From assembly GCA_028279375.1 (NCBI GenBank), contig JANQNW010000001.1:62001-126000 (forward strand): a DNA stretch of 64,000 nucleotides, in the 5' to 3' direction. Numbering within the stretch: position 1 is the stretch's first letter; every line of letters begins with the position of its first letter. A program made the position numbers and the translations under genes. The notes under the pieces are model-generated. The model had not been told where the DNA came from, made no database searches, and worked only from the letters and a program-made list of their open reading frames with translations. Positions 54,323 through 63,976 of the stretch are shown piece by piece. The stretch is from Phycisphaerales bacterium. GTDB lineage: Bacteria > Planctomycetota > Phycisphaerae > Phycisphaerales > UBA1924.

Positions 54323-56925
54323 TCGACCAGCCCGTGAGAGTGACGGGGCGTCATGCGCTCGCCTTGATCTCCTCTGCGCTCTGTGCGGGCTGCGTGGTCC
54401 TTCTCCTGGCGGGGCTGACGCGCGCGACGCTTGTCGATGGCGGCCTCCGCGAGATTCCAATCAACCTTTCACGCGCGGCGCCCCTGCTCCTCAGGACGGT
54501 CGGCGTCGCTTCGCTCATCGGAGTTGTCGCCACGACGCTTGCTTTTCCAGTCGCATGGCGACTGCGCTCGATGCATCCTGCCGCAGGCGCCCTGCTGCTG
54601 ACGCCGCTGCTGCTGCCGAACTACATCATCTACAGCGCGTGGGGAATCCTTCGGGCGCCTGGGTCTGCGCTCGGCGATATGCTCGCCGACTCTGCGCCCG
54701 GCGTTGTTCAGAACGTCGTCTTCCTGCAGGCGATTGGCGGCCTGTCACTCTGGGCATGGCCGATCAGCGCGATTATCGTTGGCGCCGGCGCCCGATCCAT
54801 CGACACCGAGTCACTTGAAGCGCTGCGCCTTTCCGGCGCTCGCTCATTGCGGCGAATCCCGGCCCAGATTCGCATGCTTCGGCCCAGCCTGCTTCTCAGC
54901 GTCATCATCGTCGCGCTGCTGATGCTCTCGAGCGCCGTGCCGCTGCACGTGGCGCAGATCGAGACGTATGCGATCGAAGTGTGGCGCACGCTCGATGAGA
55001 CCGGCGGCTCCCCCGGTGCGCTCGTCAGCGCGCTGCCGCTCGTCGTGATTGCGCTGCTCGCCGGTTGGCTCGTCGGCTCGCGCCTCCTTCTTGCGGCGGA
55101 TCAGCCGCCGGAGAATCGCGCGTTGAGCGAGACAGAGCGAAGCGCATTCGGCGCCATCTATGCCATTGCGCTTTGGAGCGCCTCCGTCATCATCCCGCTC
55201 GCGCTGTTTCTCACAAGCTTGCGCGAACCCGAGTCGCTCCTCCGATTCTGGCGCGACACAGGTGACGCGCTGGTCAATAGCGCGATGACGGCGCTGCTCG
55301 TCGCGCTCGCGAGCGCTGCGATTGCGATCTCCTTCAGCGCGCTGCTCTCTGGCGCCGGCGCATCACTGACGCAATCCGTCTGCAGAATCACGCTGCGCCT
55401 CTGGATCGTGCTTGCCCTCGTGCCAGGCGTGTTGATCGGCGCCGCATTGCAGCGGGCTGCGCTCTTCGACGGCCTGGCGTGGGTCTCCGCCACGCGTTTC
55501 GGCGTTGTGATCAGTCACCTCATCCGCTTCGGCGCGGTGGCGGCGATCGCCGGATGGTGGCTGGCGACAATCGAGCCGCGGGCGCTCGTGGATGCGCGCC
55601 GAGTCAGCGGCGGCGACGGTCTGCGCGCCTGGCTCGCCACGAGCGGCGTCGTCCAGTCTGGCGCCATCGGAGGCGTCTTCGTCGGGTGCTTCGCGCTCAG
55701 CCTTCATGAGATCGAAGCAGCCGTCACGCTCTCGCCACCGGGCGCCGACAATCTCTCGCGGCGCGTGCTCAATCAACTGCACTATCTTCGTATGGAGGAG
55801 CTCAACGCCGCCGGCGCCAACATGCTCCTGATCGGACTCGCGCTCGGCATGATCGCGCTGCTCGCCACATCCCGGACCTGGTCCGCCGTGCGCCGTATGG
55901 CGCCGCCTGCTTCTGCGCTCGCGCTCTCTCTTGTCCTCATCGGCTGTGACGCCGGAAGATCGCGACCGGGTGAAGCGCTGCGCGTCGATGCGGAAATCGG
56001 AGAAGTCGGACGCTCGCCGGGCCAGTTCATCTACCCGCGCGCGATCGACGCACACGACTCGTGGCTCTGGATCATCGACAAATCAGGACGCGTGCAGCGG
56101 CTCACCGAAGATGGCGAGCCCGATCTTGAGTGGATATTGCCCGTCACAGACAACGGCTTCCCCGTCGGCGTCACCTGCGCCGGCGACGGCCTCATCTACA
56201 TCGCAGACACCCATCAACATCGCGTCCTCGCACTTAGACCGCCGACTGAGAATGGCGGCGCATGCGAACTCGTATTCCAGTTCGGAGGCTATGGCGACGG
56301 AGACGGCCAGTTCTACTACACGACCGATGTCGCGGTGCAGATGGAAGACGGCGGCCAAAGCGTGCGACGCTACTACGTCAGCGAGTATGGCGGCAACGAT
56401 CGGATCTCCGTCTTCGACGCGAATCGCGAGTTCCTGTTCGCGTTCGGCTCACCTGGCTCCGGCGAGAGCGCCGAGGACATTCAATTTCGCCGTCCGCAGT
56501 CGCTCGAGTTCGATGATGAGCGGCAGGAGTTGATTGTCACCGACGCCGTGAACCACCGCGTGGGTCGCTTCACGCCCGATGGCGCGCTCATTCGCTGGAT
56601 CGGCAAACCAGGCGCGTCGCCCGGCGCAGGCGATGGGGAGTTCAACCACCCCTATGGACTTGAGCTCATCGGCGACGCCCGCGCGCTCGTCGCCGAGTTC
56701 GGCAACAATCGTGTGCAGATGATCGATGTCGAGACCGGCGCCGGTCTCGGAACCTACGGGCGCGCAGGCCGCGGTCCGGGCGAACTCGCCTACCCGTGGG
56801 GCGTCACGGCGATGGGCGGCGTCGCGTATGTCCTCGATAGCGGCAACAATCGGACGCTGGCCTTCAGACCGGCGCCCATCGAACGTGGCGCACAGCAGTC
56901 GCTTACAAGGAACGATCCCGGATGA
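54319..56925 (+). CDS. Fusion of ABC importer permease and NHL-repeat lipoprotein-like domain
   Basis: Residues 1-525 form a two-domain iron/thiamine-type ABC permease with about 12 hydrophobic segments and EAA-like loops (EALRLSGARSL and VDARRVSGGDGL). From residue 527 the frame continues into M-A-P-P-A-S-A-L-A-L-S-L-V-L-I-G-C, a lipoprotein signal with Cys543, and then a beta-propeller of NHL repeats (about 555-860). No stop lies between them. An internal ATG at 55897 could give a separate 342-residue lipoprotein, but no ribosome binding site is seen there. Either a true fusion or a single-base error that joined two genes. The start is GTG at 54319. Confidence 0.8.
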   Translation: MIDQPVRVTGRHALALISSALCAGCVVLLLAGLTRATLVDGGLREIPINLSRAAPLLLRTVGVASLIGVVATTLAFPVAWRLRSMHPAAGALLLTPLLLPNYIIYSAWGILRAPGSALGDMLADSAPGVVQNVVFLQAIGGLSLWAWPISAIIVGAGARSIDTESLEALRLSGARSLRRIPAQIRMLRPSLLLSVIIVALLMLSSAVPLHVAQIETYAIEVWRTLDETGGSPGALVSALPLVVIALLAGWLVGSRLLLAADQPPENRALSETERSAFGAIYAIALWSASVIIPLALFLTSLREPESLLRFWRDTGDALVNSAMTALLVALASAAIAISFSALLSGAGASLTQSVCRITLRLWIVLALVPGVLIGAALQRAALFDGLAWVSATRFGVVISHLIRFGAVAAIAGWWLATIEPRALVDARRVSGGDGLRAWLATSGVVQSGAIGGVFVGCFALSLHEIEAAVTLSPPGADNLSRRVLNQLHYLRMEELNAAGANMLLIGLALGMIALLATSRTWSAVRRMAPPASALALSLVLIGCDAGRSRPGEALRVDAEIGEVGRSPGQFIYPRAIDAHDSWLWIIDKSGRVQRLTEDGEPDLEWILPVTDNGFPVGVTCAGDGLIYIADTHQHRVLALRPPTENGGACELVFQFGGYGDGDGQFYYTTDVAVQMEDGGQSVRRYYVSEYGGNDRISVFDANREFLFAFGSPGSGESAEDIQFRRPQSLEFDDERQELIVTDAVNHRVGRFTPDGALIRWIGKPGASPGAGDGEFNHPYGLELIGDARALVAEFGNNRVQMIDVETGAGLGTYGRAGRGPGELAYPWGVTAMGGVAYVLDSGNNRTLAFRPAPIERGAQQSLTRNDPG

Positions 56926-59900
56926 CGTTCGGGCCGATCCAATTTGAGCATCCAGTCTGGCTCGCGCTGGCGCTCGTTCTCTGTCCGCTCGCCTGGCTGA
57001 TCGCGCGTCGGAGCCTCACCGGGCTGCACACGATCACGCGCCGCACGGCTCTCGCCCTGCGCTACCTCGTCATAGTCGCCATCAGCGTCGCGCTCGCCGA
57101 GCCCAGTTGGCGCACGCCAAGCGAAGATCTCACGCTCATGGTCGTGCTCGACGAGAGCGCCTCCATGCCTCCCGGCGCCATCGAGAGCGTCCGCAACTAC
57201 ATCGAGAGCGCCGCGGCGACCAGTCAGAGCGGCGATCGACTGGGTGTCGTCACCGCCGCCGAGGACGCCTTCGTCCAGCAGCTTCCGAGCCGCCTCAATC
57301 GCGAGATCATCATCGATTACGTCGGCGGGCGTGAAGGCACGGATCTTGCCGCCGCGCTCCGCATGGGGGTCGCTGTTCTCCCGCGCGACACCGCTGGGCG
57401 CATCGCCGTATTCACTGACGGCAACGAGACGCAGGGCAGCCTCCTCAGCGCCGCGCAGGCTGCGCGCGCCGCGAACATCCCGATCGATGTCCTGCCGGTC
57501 GGTTACGACTTCGAGAGCGAAGTCATCCTCGAACGCCTCATCGCGCCGCCCGCCGCGCGCGAGGGCCAGCCGATCAGCGTGCGTTTCGTGCTCACCGCCA
57601 CGCGCCCAACACGCGGCGCCGTGCGCCTCTCCATCAACGACGCCCCCTACGACCTCGATCCTGATTCGCCTGATCTCTCGGCGCCCGTCGAGCTCGAAAA
57701 GGGCACGAACGTCATCACGGTCCCGATCATCGCCGGAAGACCGGGCGCTCAGCGCTTCGACGGGGTCTTCGAGCCCGAGACGCCGGATGACGACGCCATC
57801 CCGCTCAACAACCAGGCCTCGGCAGTCACCTTCATCGGAGGTGAAGGACGCGTCCTCGTCTACGCCGACGACGTCGAGGCATCCATCGACCTCGTTCGCG
57901 CGCTCGAACGCTCCGCCTTCGAAGTCGAGGTCAGATCGTCCACTGATGTCCACGGCTCGCTCATCGAACTCGGCTCCTACGACGCGATCGTGCTCGTCGA
58001 CATCTCCTCCTACGCATTCAGCCGCAGGCAGCAGGAGGAGCTGCGCGCGTATGTGCACGACCTCGGCGGCGGACTCGTCGTTGTCGGGGGGCCGAACTCC
58101 TACGGCGCCGGCGGCTGGATCGGTTCGCCCCTCGCAGACGCGCTGCCCGTCAAGCTCGACCCACCCGCCAAGAGGCAGATGCCCCGCGGTGCGCTCGCGC
58201 TCATCATGCACTCCTGCGAGATGCCGCGCGGCAACTACTGGGGCAAGGTCACCGCGCAAGCCGCGGTCGATACGCTCAGCAGGCTCGATCTCGTCGGCGT
58301 CCTCGAATACGACTGGGGCGCCAACGGCTCGCACTGGGCGTACAAGCTCGCGCCCAAGGGCGACGGCGTCGAGGTGCACCGCGCCATCGAAAATCTCGTC
58401 TTTGGCGACATGCCCGACTTCGCAAGCGCCATGGCCCTCGCGCTTCGAGATCTTCAGGCCGCCAAGGCCGGTCAGAAGCACTGCATCATCATCTCCGACG
58501 GCGACCCATCACCGCCCAGTCAGCAACTGCTGAGTCAATTCAGCGAGGCCGGGATCACCATCAGCACCGTCGCCGTCTTCCCCCACTCCTTCGGCGCCAA
58601 CAGCCCGGACGTCGCGCGCATGCGCGACATCGCTCGTGCGACCGGCGGCAAGGCGTACGAGGTGCTCAAGGCGGGACAAGTCGGCACGCTCCCGCAGATC
58701 TTCACCAAGGAAGCGCAGACGATCCGGCGCTCGCTCATCTGGGAAGGCGATCCATTCCAACCCGAGTTCATCAACATGGGCGCCGAGTCGCTCCGGGGTC
58801 TCGGCGGAGCCTTCCCCTCGATCAGCGGCTACATCGTCACCGCCGAACGCGAAGGCCTCTCCATCGTCTCGCTCAAGGGACAGGAGGGCGATCCTATCCA
58901 CGCGCAGTGGCAGTATGGCCTCGGACGCGTCATCGCCTTCACGTCCGACGCCGCCACGCGATGGAGCGCTGACTGGGTCAACTGGACCGGTTACAACGCC
59001 TTCTGGGAACAACAACTCCGCTGGGCCATGCGCCCGACCGGCTCGGCCAACGTGCGCATCAACACGCGCACCGATGGCGACGACACCATCGTCTCCATCG
59101 ACGCCGTCACCGCCGAGGGCGAGCCGCTGAACTTCGCACAGTTCTCGGCGCGGACCGTCGCGCCGGACGGCGGATCGGCTGCCCTCGAGCTCCGTCAGAT
59201 CGGCGCCGGGCGCTATGAAGGCAGCATGCGCACGGACGAATCCGGCTCGTACCTCATCAACGTGCGCTACAACGCGTCAGTTGCAGGCGCCGATGGCGCT
59301 CCGCGCCTCGAACGCGGCGCCGTCCAGGCCGCTGTCACCAAACCGATCTCCGACGAACACCGCGACCTCACCGACAACGCGCCCCTGCTCATCGACGCGG
59401 CCAGGCGCACGAACGGGCGCGTGCTCGACCCCGACCCGGTTGCGGCTGATCTCTTCTCGCGCGAAGGCCTCAACATGCCCGTCGCGCTGCAAAGCGTCTG
59501 GCTGCTGATCGCAACAATCGCACTCGGGATCTTCCTGACTGATGTCGCTGTGCGGCGCGTGCGCATCGACATCGGCGCCATGCGCAGCTCGATGCGCAAG
59601 GCGCTGAGCAAGCGCGAGAAGGCCACCGAGAGCCAGATCGAAGCCCTGCGCGCCGCAAAGCAGGCCACGCAATCCCGCGTTGAACAGGCACAAGCGCCAG
59701 GCGTCGAAGCGCCGCGCCCCGATTCAACGAAATCAGTCAAGTTCGAAGCCCCGGGCGATTCGTCGCCAGGCGAGGTCCTCTCGAAGCCAGTCGCCGAGGC
59801 GCCCCCGCTGGCGCCGGCGAAAGAGGAGCAGTCCGACGACGAGGATGGCGGCATGTCCCGCCTCATGAAAGCCAAGCAGCGTGCACGCGACACCATGCGC

Positions 59901-59930
59901 CGCGACAATGATCCCGACCAGAAGCAGTGA
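56922..59930 (+). CDS. VWA-domain membrane protein with glutamine-amidotransferase-like insert
   Basis: This 1002-residue protein has two N-terminal membrane helices and a VWA-like domain (VVLDESASM metal site at about 74-82). A GATase1-like beta-alpha region (about 350-400, LGGGLVVVGGPNSYGAGG) and a further VWA-like part (ISDGDPSPPS) follow, then a C-terminal membrane helix near 865-885 and a long charged tail. This is the BatA-like membrane-VWA architecture common in planctomycetes; enzymatic activity of the GATase-like part is unlikely since no clear catalytic triad is seen. The ATG overlaps the previous stop by 4 nt. Confidence 0.8.
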   Translation: MTFGPIQFEHPVWLALALVLCPLAWLIARRSLTGLHTITRRTALALRYLVIVAISVALAEPSWRTPSEDLTLMVVLDESASMPPGAIESVRNYIESAAATSQSGDRLGVVTAAEDAFVQQLPSRLNREIIIDYVGGREGTDLAAALRMGVAVLPRDTAGRIAVFTDGNETQGSLLSAAQAARAANIPIDVLPVGYDFESEVILERLIAPPAAREGQPISVRFVLTATRPTRGAVRLSINDAPYDLDPDSPDLSAPVELEKGTNVITVPIIAGRPGAQRFDGVFEPETPDDDAIPLNNQASAVTFIGGEGRVLVYADDVEASIDLVRALERSAFEVEVRSSTDVHGSLIELGSYDAIVLVDISSYAFSRRQQEELRAYVHDLGGGLVVVGGPNSYGAGGWIGSPLADALPVKLDPPAKRQMPRGALALIMHSCEMPRGNYWGKVTAQAAVDTLSRLDLVGVLEYDWGANGSHWAYKLAPKGDGVEVHRAIENLVFGDMPDFASAMALALRDLQAAKAGQKHCIIISDGDPSPPSQQLLSQFSEAGITISTVAVFPHSFGANSPDVARMRDIARATGGKAYEVLKAGQVGTLPQIFTKEAQTIRRSLIWEGDPFQPEFINMGAESLRGLGGAFPSISGYIVTAEREGLSIVSLKGQEGDPIHAQWQYGLGRVIAFTSDAATRWSADWVNWTGYNAFWEQQLRWAMRPTGSANVRINTRTDGDDTIVSIDAVTAEGEPLNFAQFSARTVAPDGGSAALELRQIGAGRYEGSMRTDESGSYLINVRYNASVAGADGAPRLERGAVQAAVTKPISDEHRDLTDNAPLLIDAARRTNGRVLDPDPVAADLFSREGLNMPVALQSVWLLIATIALGIFLTDVAVRRVRIDIGAMRSSMRKALSKREKATESQIEALRAAKQATQSRVEQAQAPGVEAPRPDSTKSVKFEAPGDSSPGEVLSKPVAEAPPLAPAKEEQSDDEDGGMSRLMKAKQRARDTMRRDNDPDQKQ

Positions 59931-59941
59931 CCGGAGACACC

Positions 59942-60970
59942 ATGAACCCCAACGACATGCCGCAGACACCCGACGAAGTGCGCCAGCGCTGCGAGCAGTT
60001 CCGTGACACCTTCGATGTGCTCAAGACCGAGATCGGAAAGATGATCGTCGGACACGAGGAGATCGTCGAAGGCGTGCTCATCACGCTCTTCTCCGGCGGC
60101 AACGTCCTGCTCGAAGGCGTTCCGGGTCTCGGCAAGACCATGCTCGTGCGCGCGCTCGCCGACACGCTCAGCCTCCCATTCAGCCGCATCCAGTTCACGC
60201 CCGACCTCATGCCGGCGGACATCATCGGCACGAACATCGTCATGGAGGATCCCGAGACCGGACGTCGTCGCTTCGAGTTCCAGCAGGGCCCCATCTTCGC
60301 GCAGGTCGTTCTCGCAGACGAGATCAATCGAGCCACGCCCAAGACGCAATCCGCGCTGCTCGAGGCCATGCAGGAGCGCTCCGTCACCGTCGGCGGCCAT
60401 ACCTTCAATCTCGACAAGCCCTTCCTCGTCCTCGCCACGCAGAATCCCATCGAACAGGAAGGCACCTATCCGCTGCCCGAAGCGCAGCTCGACCGTTTCT
60501 TTTTCAAGCTGGACGTCGGTTACTCCCAGCTCGACGATCTCATGACGATCCTCGATCGAACCACCGGCGCAGATAGTCCCGAGCTCACGTCGAAGATCGA
60601 CTCCTCCGGAATCCTCGAAGCGCAGGAGCTTGTGCGTCAGGTCATCATCGCGCCGCATGTGCAGGAGTACGCCGCGCGCCTCGTCCTCGCCACGCACCCG
60701 GAAGGTCAGCACGCCGCCGAGATCACGAATCGATACATCCGCGTCGGCGCGTCGCCTCGCGGCGCCCAGGCGCTCATCCTCGGCGCCAAGGTCCGCGCCC
60801 TTTGCGACGGGCGTTACCACGCCTCCTACGCGGACGTGAAGGACATCGCCCTCCCCGCGCTGCGCCATCGCGTGTTGCTCAACTTCGAAGCGGAGGCCGA
60901 TCGGATCCACGCTGACGACATCGTCAATCGCCTGATCGAACTGACCTCGACGGAGCCCGTCGGCGCCTGA
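59942..60970 (+). CDS. MoxR-family AAA+ ATPase
   Basis: This 342-residue ATPase has Walker A GVPGLGKT at residues 59-66, Walker B VVLADEINRA, the sensor segment LATQNPIEQEGTYPLPEAQ, and the MoxR lid domain. MoxR ATPases act as chaperones that help mature VWA-containing proteins, which fits the VWA genes on both sides. ATG 59942 has GGAG 5 nt upstream; a GTG at 59927 that overlaps the previous stop is an alternative. It is 10 nt before the DUF58 gene. Confidence 0.93.
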   Translation: MNPNDMPQTPDEVRQRCEQFRDTFDVLKTEIGKMIVGHEEIVEGVLITLFSGGNVLLEGVPGLGKTMLVRALADTLSLPFSRIQFTPDLMPADIIGTNIVMEDPETGRRRFEFQQGPIFAQVVLADEINRATPKTQSALLEAMQERSVTVGGHTFNLDKPFLVLATQNPIEQEGTYPLPEAQLDRFFFKLDVGYSQLDDLMTILDRTTGADSPELTSKIDSSGILEAQELVRQVIIAPHVQEYAARLVLATHPEGQHAAEITNRYIRVGASPRGAQALILGAKVRALCDGRYHASYADVKDIALPALRHRVLLNFEAEADRIHADDIVNRLIELTSTEPVGA

Positions 60971-60980
60971 GCCCGAGCGC

Positions 60981-61940
60981 ATGCTCCGCACAGAATCCCC
61001 AACCCGGCCCTCGTCCATCGACGAACTGCTCGATGCGCGCCTGATCGCGCGCCTCACGCAGCTCGACATCTCCTCGCGCAAGGTCTTCGCCGGCAAACTC
61101 CAGGGCGAGCGCCGCTCCAAGAAGCGAGGCGAGTCCGTCGAGTTCGCCGATCACCGCCCCTACGTCGTCGGCGATGATCTCAGGCACATCGACTGGAATA
61201 TCTACGGCCGCCTCGATCGCTTCTTCATGAAGCTCTTTCTCGAGGAGGAAGACCTCGCCCTGCACATCGTCATCGACGCCTCCGCCTCGATGGATTGCGG
61301 CGACCCCAACAAGTTCCTCTTCGCGCAGCGAGCGGCGGCTGCGCTCGGGTACATCGGACTCGTCAATCTCAATCGCGTCGCCATGAGCGCCATCGGCGGC
61401 GTCGCGCGCGCCGATGATGTGGACGCCGAGTCAATCGGAGATGGCGGCGTCCTCTCTCAGATTCGCAACCTCCGTGGCCGCCGACGCGTCCATGACGCTT
61501 CCCGCTGGATCTGCTCGCTTGAACCGACAGGCGCCACCGACTTCGCCGAGTCCTGCAAGCGCATCGCCCTCAGTCGTCAGGGCAAGGGCGTCATGATCGT
61601 CCTCTCCGACATGATGCAGAAGGAGGGCTACGAGACCGGACTGCGCTATCTTGTTGGTCACGGCTATGACCTCTTTGTCATCCAGACCCTCAGCCCGCAG
61701 GAGGTTGATCCCACGATCGGCGGCGATCTCCGGCTCAAGGACGTCGAGGACGGCGACCGCGCCGAGGTCACGATCAGCGCCCCTCTCCTGAAGCGCTACA
61801 AGGCCAATCTCAGCGAGTACATCAATCAGCTCCGCACGTTCTGTGCGCGCCGGGAGATCACGCTCCTCACCGTGCAGTCCGACACGCCCATCGACACGCT
61901 CATCCTCGACTACCTGCGCACTCGAGGACTGCTGCGATGA
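60981..61940 (+). CDS. DUF58 domain protein (VWA-like)
   Basis: This 319-residue soluble protein has the DUF58 signature VEFADHRPYVVGDDLRHIDW, followed by a VWA-like metal site (VIDASASMD) and a C-terminal alpha/beta part. DUF58 proteins regularly accompany MoxR ATPases and are likely their substrates or partners. The ATG lies 10 nt after the MoxR gene, and the stop overlaps the next gene by 4 nt. There is no membrane segment. Confidence 0.92.
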   Translation: MLRTESPTRPSSIDELLDARLIARLTQLDISSRKVFAGKLQGERRSKKRGESVEFADHRPYVVGDDLRHIDWNIYGRLDRFFMKLFLEEEDLALHIVIDASASMDCGDPNKFLFAQRAAAALGYIGLVNLNRVAMSAIGGVARADDVDAESIGDGGVLSQIRNLRGRRRVHDASRWICSLEPTGATDFAESCKRIALSRQGKGVMIVLSDMMQKEGYETGLRYLVGHGYDLFVIQTLSPQEVDPTIGGDLRLKDVEDGDRAEVTISAPLLKRYKANLSEYINQLRTFCARREITLLTVQSDTPIDTLILDYLRTRGLLR

Positions 61941-63970
61941 CGTGGCTCACTCCATGGCTGGCTGGGGCCGCCGCGAGCGTGATGATCCCCGCGCTCATCA
62001 TTCTCTACTTCCTGAAGCTGCGCCGGCGCGATGTCGAGATTTCGACGACCCTGCTCTGGAAGAAGGCGATTCAGGACATGCAGGCCAACGCGCCTTTCCA
62101 GAGGCTCCGGCGCAACATCCTGCTCTTCCTCCAGCTCATCGCCCTCACGCTCGGACTGCTAGCGCTCGGTCAACCGGAACTCCGTGCGCAGCAATCACCC
62201 GGCGGTCGATTCGTCATCATGATCGACCGCAGCGCAAGCATGAAGACGACGGACGCCCTCGACCTCAATGATCTGCCGATCTCCCGCCTTGATCGCGCCA
62301 AACTCGAAGCGTCCGCGCTCGTCGAAACCATGAGCGAACCCTCTGTCTTCGGTCGCGAGTCGAGAGACGAGGCGATGGTCATCGCGCTCGACGCCGGCGC
62401 CGAGGTCGTGCAGAGCTTCACGGCTGACAAGGCGCGCCTCCTCGACGCGATCGCCGGAATCCAAGCGCGTGATGCGACAAGTGAACTCGACGAGGCAGTG
62501 CGCCTCGCAGGCGCCTATGCCCAGCCCGTCCTCGAGGAAGGTCGCGGTCTCGTAGCGCAGCCGACGGCTCCGATTCACCTCTGGTCCGACGGCCGAATCG
62601 CAGACGCTGCCGACGTCAGCGTCACGCCGGGAGTCGAGATCAACTACCGGCGCGTCGGCGACTCCGACACGGTCAATCTCGGCATCACCGCGTTCCGCGC
62701 TGAGCGCGCCTACGACGATCCCAGACGTGTCTCCGTCTTCGTCGGTGTGCAATCGACCGCTCCGGTTGAGCGCGAGGTCGATGTCGAACTCTCCATGGGC
62801 AATGTCGTCGCGGCGATCAAGACGATCCGCATTCCCGCCGCCGATGATCAGGGCGATAGCGCCACATCGCGCGCGACCAGCGGCGTCGTCTTCCGCCTCG
62901 AACGCACCGAGGGCGCGCTGCTCCGCGTCGCGATCGACTCCGGGGATCAGTTGGCGGATGACGACGAAGCCTGGCTCGTGCTTCCGCCGGCGCGCCGATT
63001 CAGCGTGCTCTACGTGGCGCCGAGCCCCAGCCTTCTTCTCGATGCGCTGCAGTCCCTCGAACTCTCCAAGCTGACCACCGCGACACCCGCTCAATACGAA
63101 CGCATGATCACCGAGGGCGCCGACGGCGCATTCGATGTCATCGTCCTTGATCGATGGGCGCCCGCAGACCAACTGGCGCCGGGCTCCTACCTCATCGTCG
63201 GCGCCGCGCCGGGCAGCGCCGAATCGCTCGAAAGACCAGATGCGAACGACGACAGTGGGAGCGTCATCATCGACTGGCGGCGCGAGCATCCGGCCCTGCG
63301 CAATGTCAGCTTCGACGCCGTCTTTCTCACCGACTCCATCAAGCTTCCTGTCGAGATCGGATCACGCGTCCTTGCGCAGTCCGACAAGGGCGCTGTCATC
63401 GTCGAGCAGATCAACGACGACTCACGCGCCATGCTCGTTGGGTTCGATGTCATGAAGACGACGCTCGTCTGGGACTACAACATCATCCTCTTCCTCGCCT
63501 CCACTATGCGACACCTCGGAGGAGAATTCAGCGTCGTCGGCGCCGAACGCCTCCAGCCCGGCGGCGCGATGAGCGCAAGACTGCCTGTCGGCGCGCAAAA
63601 CGTGTCGATCAAGACACCCGATGGCGACGATTTCGCGCTTGCGCCGACGAGTGACGGACGCGTCACCTTCGGGCCGACCGAGCGCGCCGGACTCTATCTC
63701 CTCCGCTGGGTGGGCGAAGCAGGGTCGGCCGATGCGACGATCTCCGGAGATCGCCGCCAGCGCGCCATCGCGCTCAATCTCCTCGATCCATTTGAAAGTC
63801 AGGTTGGCGCCGCCGAGTCAATCGATCTGGCGTCCACCGTCGTGCAGGACGCGGCGGACACATCCGCGCGCGATATGCAGCGCCGCAAGCTCTGGCCCTG
63901 GCTGCTGCTCAGCGCGCTCGGCGTTGTCATGCTTGAGTGGTGGGTCTACAACCGCAAGGTGCAGTTCTAG
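61937..63970 (+). CDS. BatA-type VWA membrane protein
   Basis: This 677-residue protein starts with the BatA N-terminal pair of membrane helices (W-L-A-G-A-A-A-S-V and LLFLQLIALTLGLLALG, about 8-25 and 55-73) and the K-L-R-R-R-D-V-E-I segment. A VWA domain (MIDRSASM, DxSxS) follows, then beta-rich repeats and a C-terminal membrane helix (about 650-670). It is the last gene of the seven-gene operon. In related organisms such proteins act with MoxR and DUF58 in cell-envelope functions that are not well known. Confidence 0.88.
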   Translation: MTWLTPWLAGAAASVMIPALIILYFLKLRRRDVEISTTLLWKKAIQDMQANAPFQRLRRNILLFLQLIALTLGLLALGQPELRAQQSPGGRFVIMIDRSASMKTTDALDLNDLPISRLDRAKLEASALVETMSEPSVFGRESRDEAMVIALDAGAEVVQSFTADKARLLDAIAGIQARDATSELDEAVRLAGAYAQPVLEEGRGLVAQPTAPIHLWSDGRIADAADVSVTPGVEINYRRVGDSDTVNLGITAFRAERAYDDPRRVSVFVGVQSTAPVEREVDVELSMGNVVAAIKTIRIPAADDQGDSATSRATSGVVFRLERTEGALLRVAIDSGDQLADDDEAWLVLPPARRFSVLYVAPSPSLLLDALQSLELSKLTTATPAQYERMITEGADGAFDVIVLDRWAPADQLAPGSYLIVGAAPGSAESLERPDANDDSGSVIIDWRREHPALRNVSFDAVFLTDSIKLPVEIGSRVLAQSDKGAVIVEQINDDSRAMLVGFDVMKTTLVWDYNIILFLASTMRHLGGEFSVVGAERLQPGGAMSARLPVGAQNVSIKTPDGDDFALAPTSDGRVTFGPTERAGLYLLRWVGEAGSADATISGDRRQRAIALNLLDPFESQVGAAESIDLASTVVQDAADTSARDMQRRKLWPWLLLSALGVVMLEWWVYNRKVQF

Positions 63971-63976
63971 GAGCTG

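Noticed and set aside
53264-56925. Solute-binding protein and permease as a complete iron importer
   Set aside because: No ATP-binding protein gene is present in the operon or elsewhere in the window, so a complete transporter cannot be claimed.
59267-61120. 617-codon minus-strand frame opposite the VWA and MoxR genes
   Set aside because: It spans parts of two well-supported plus-strand genes and reads as low-complexity; an antisense artefact.
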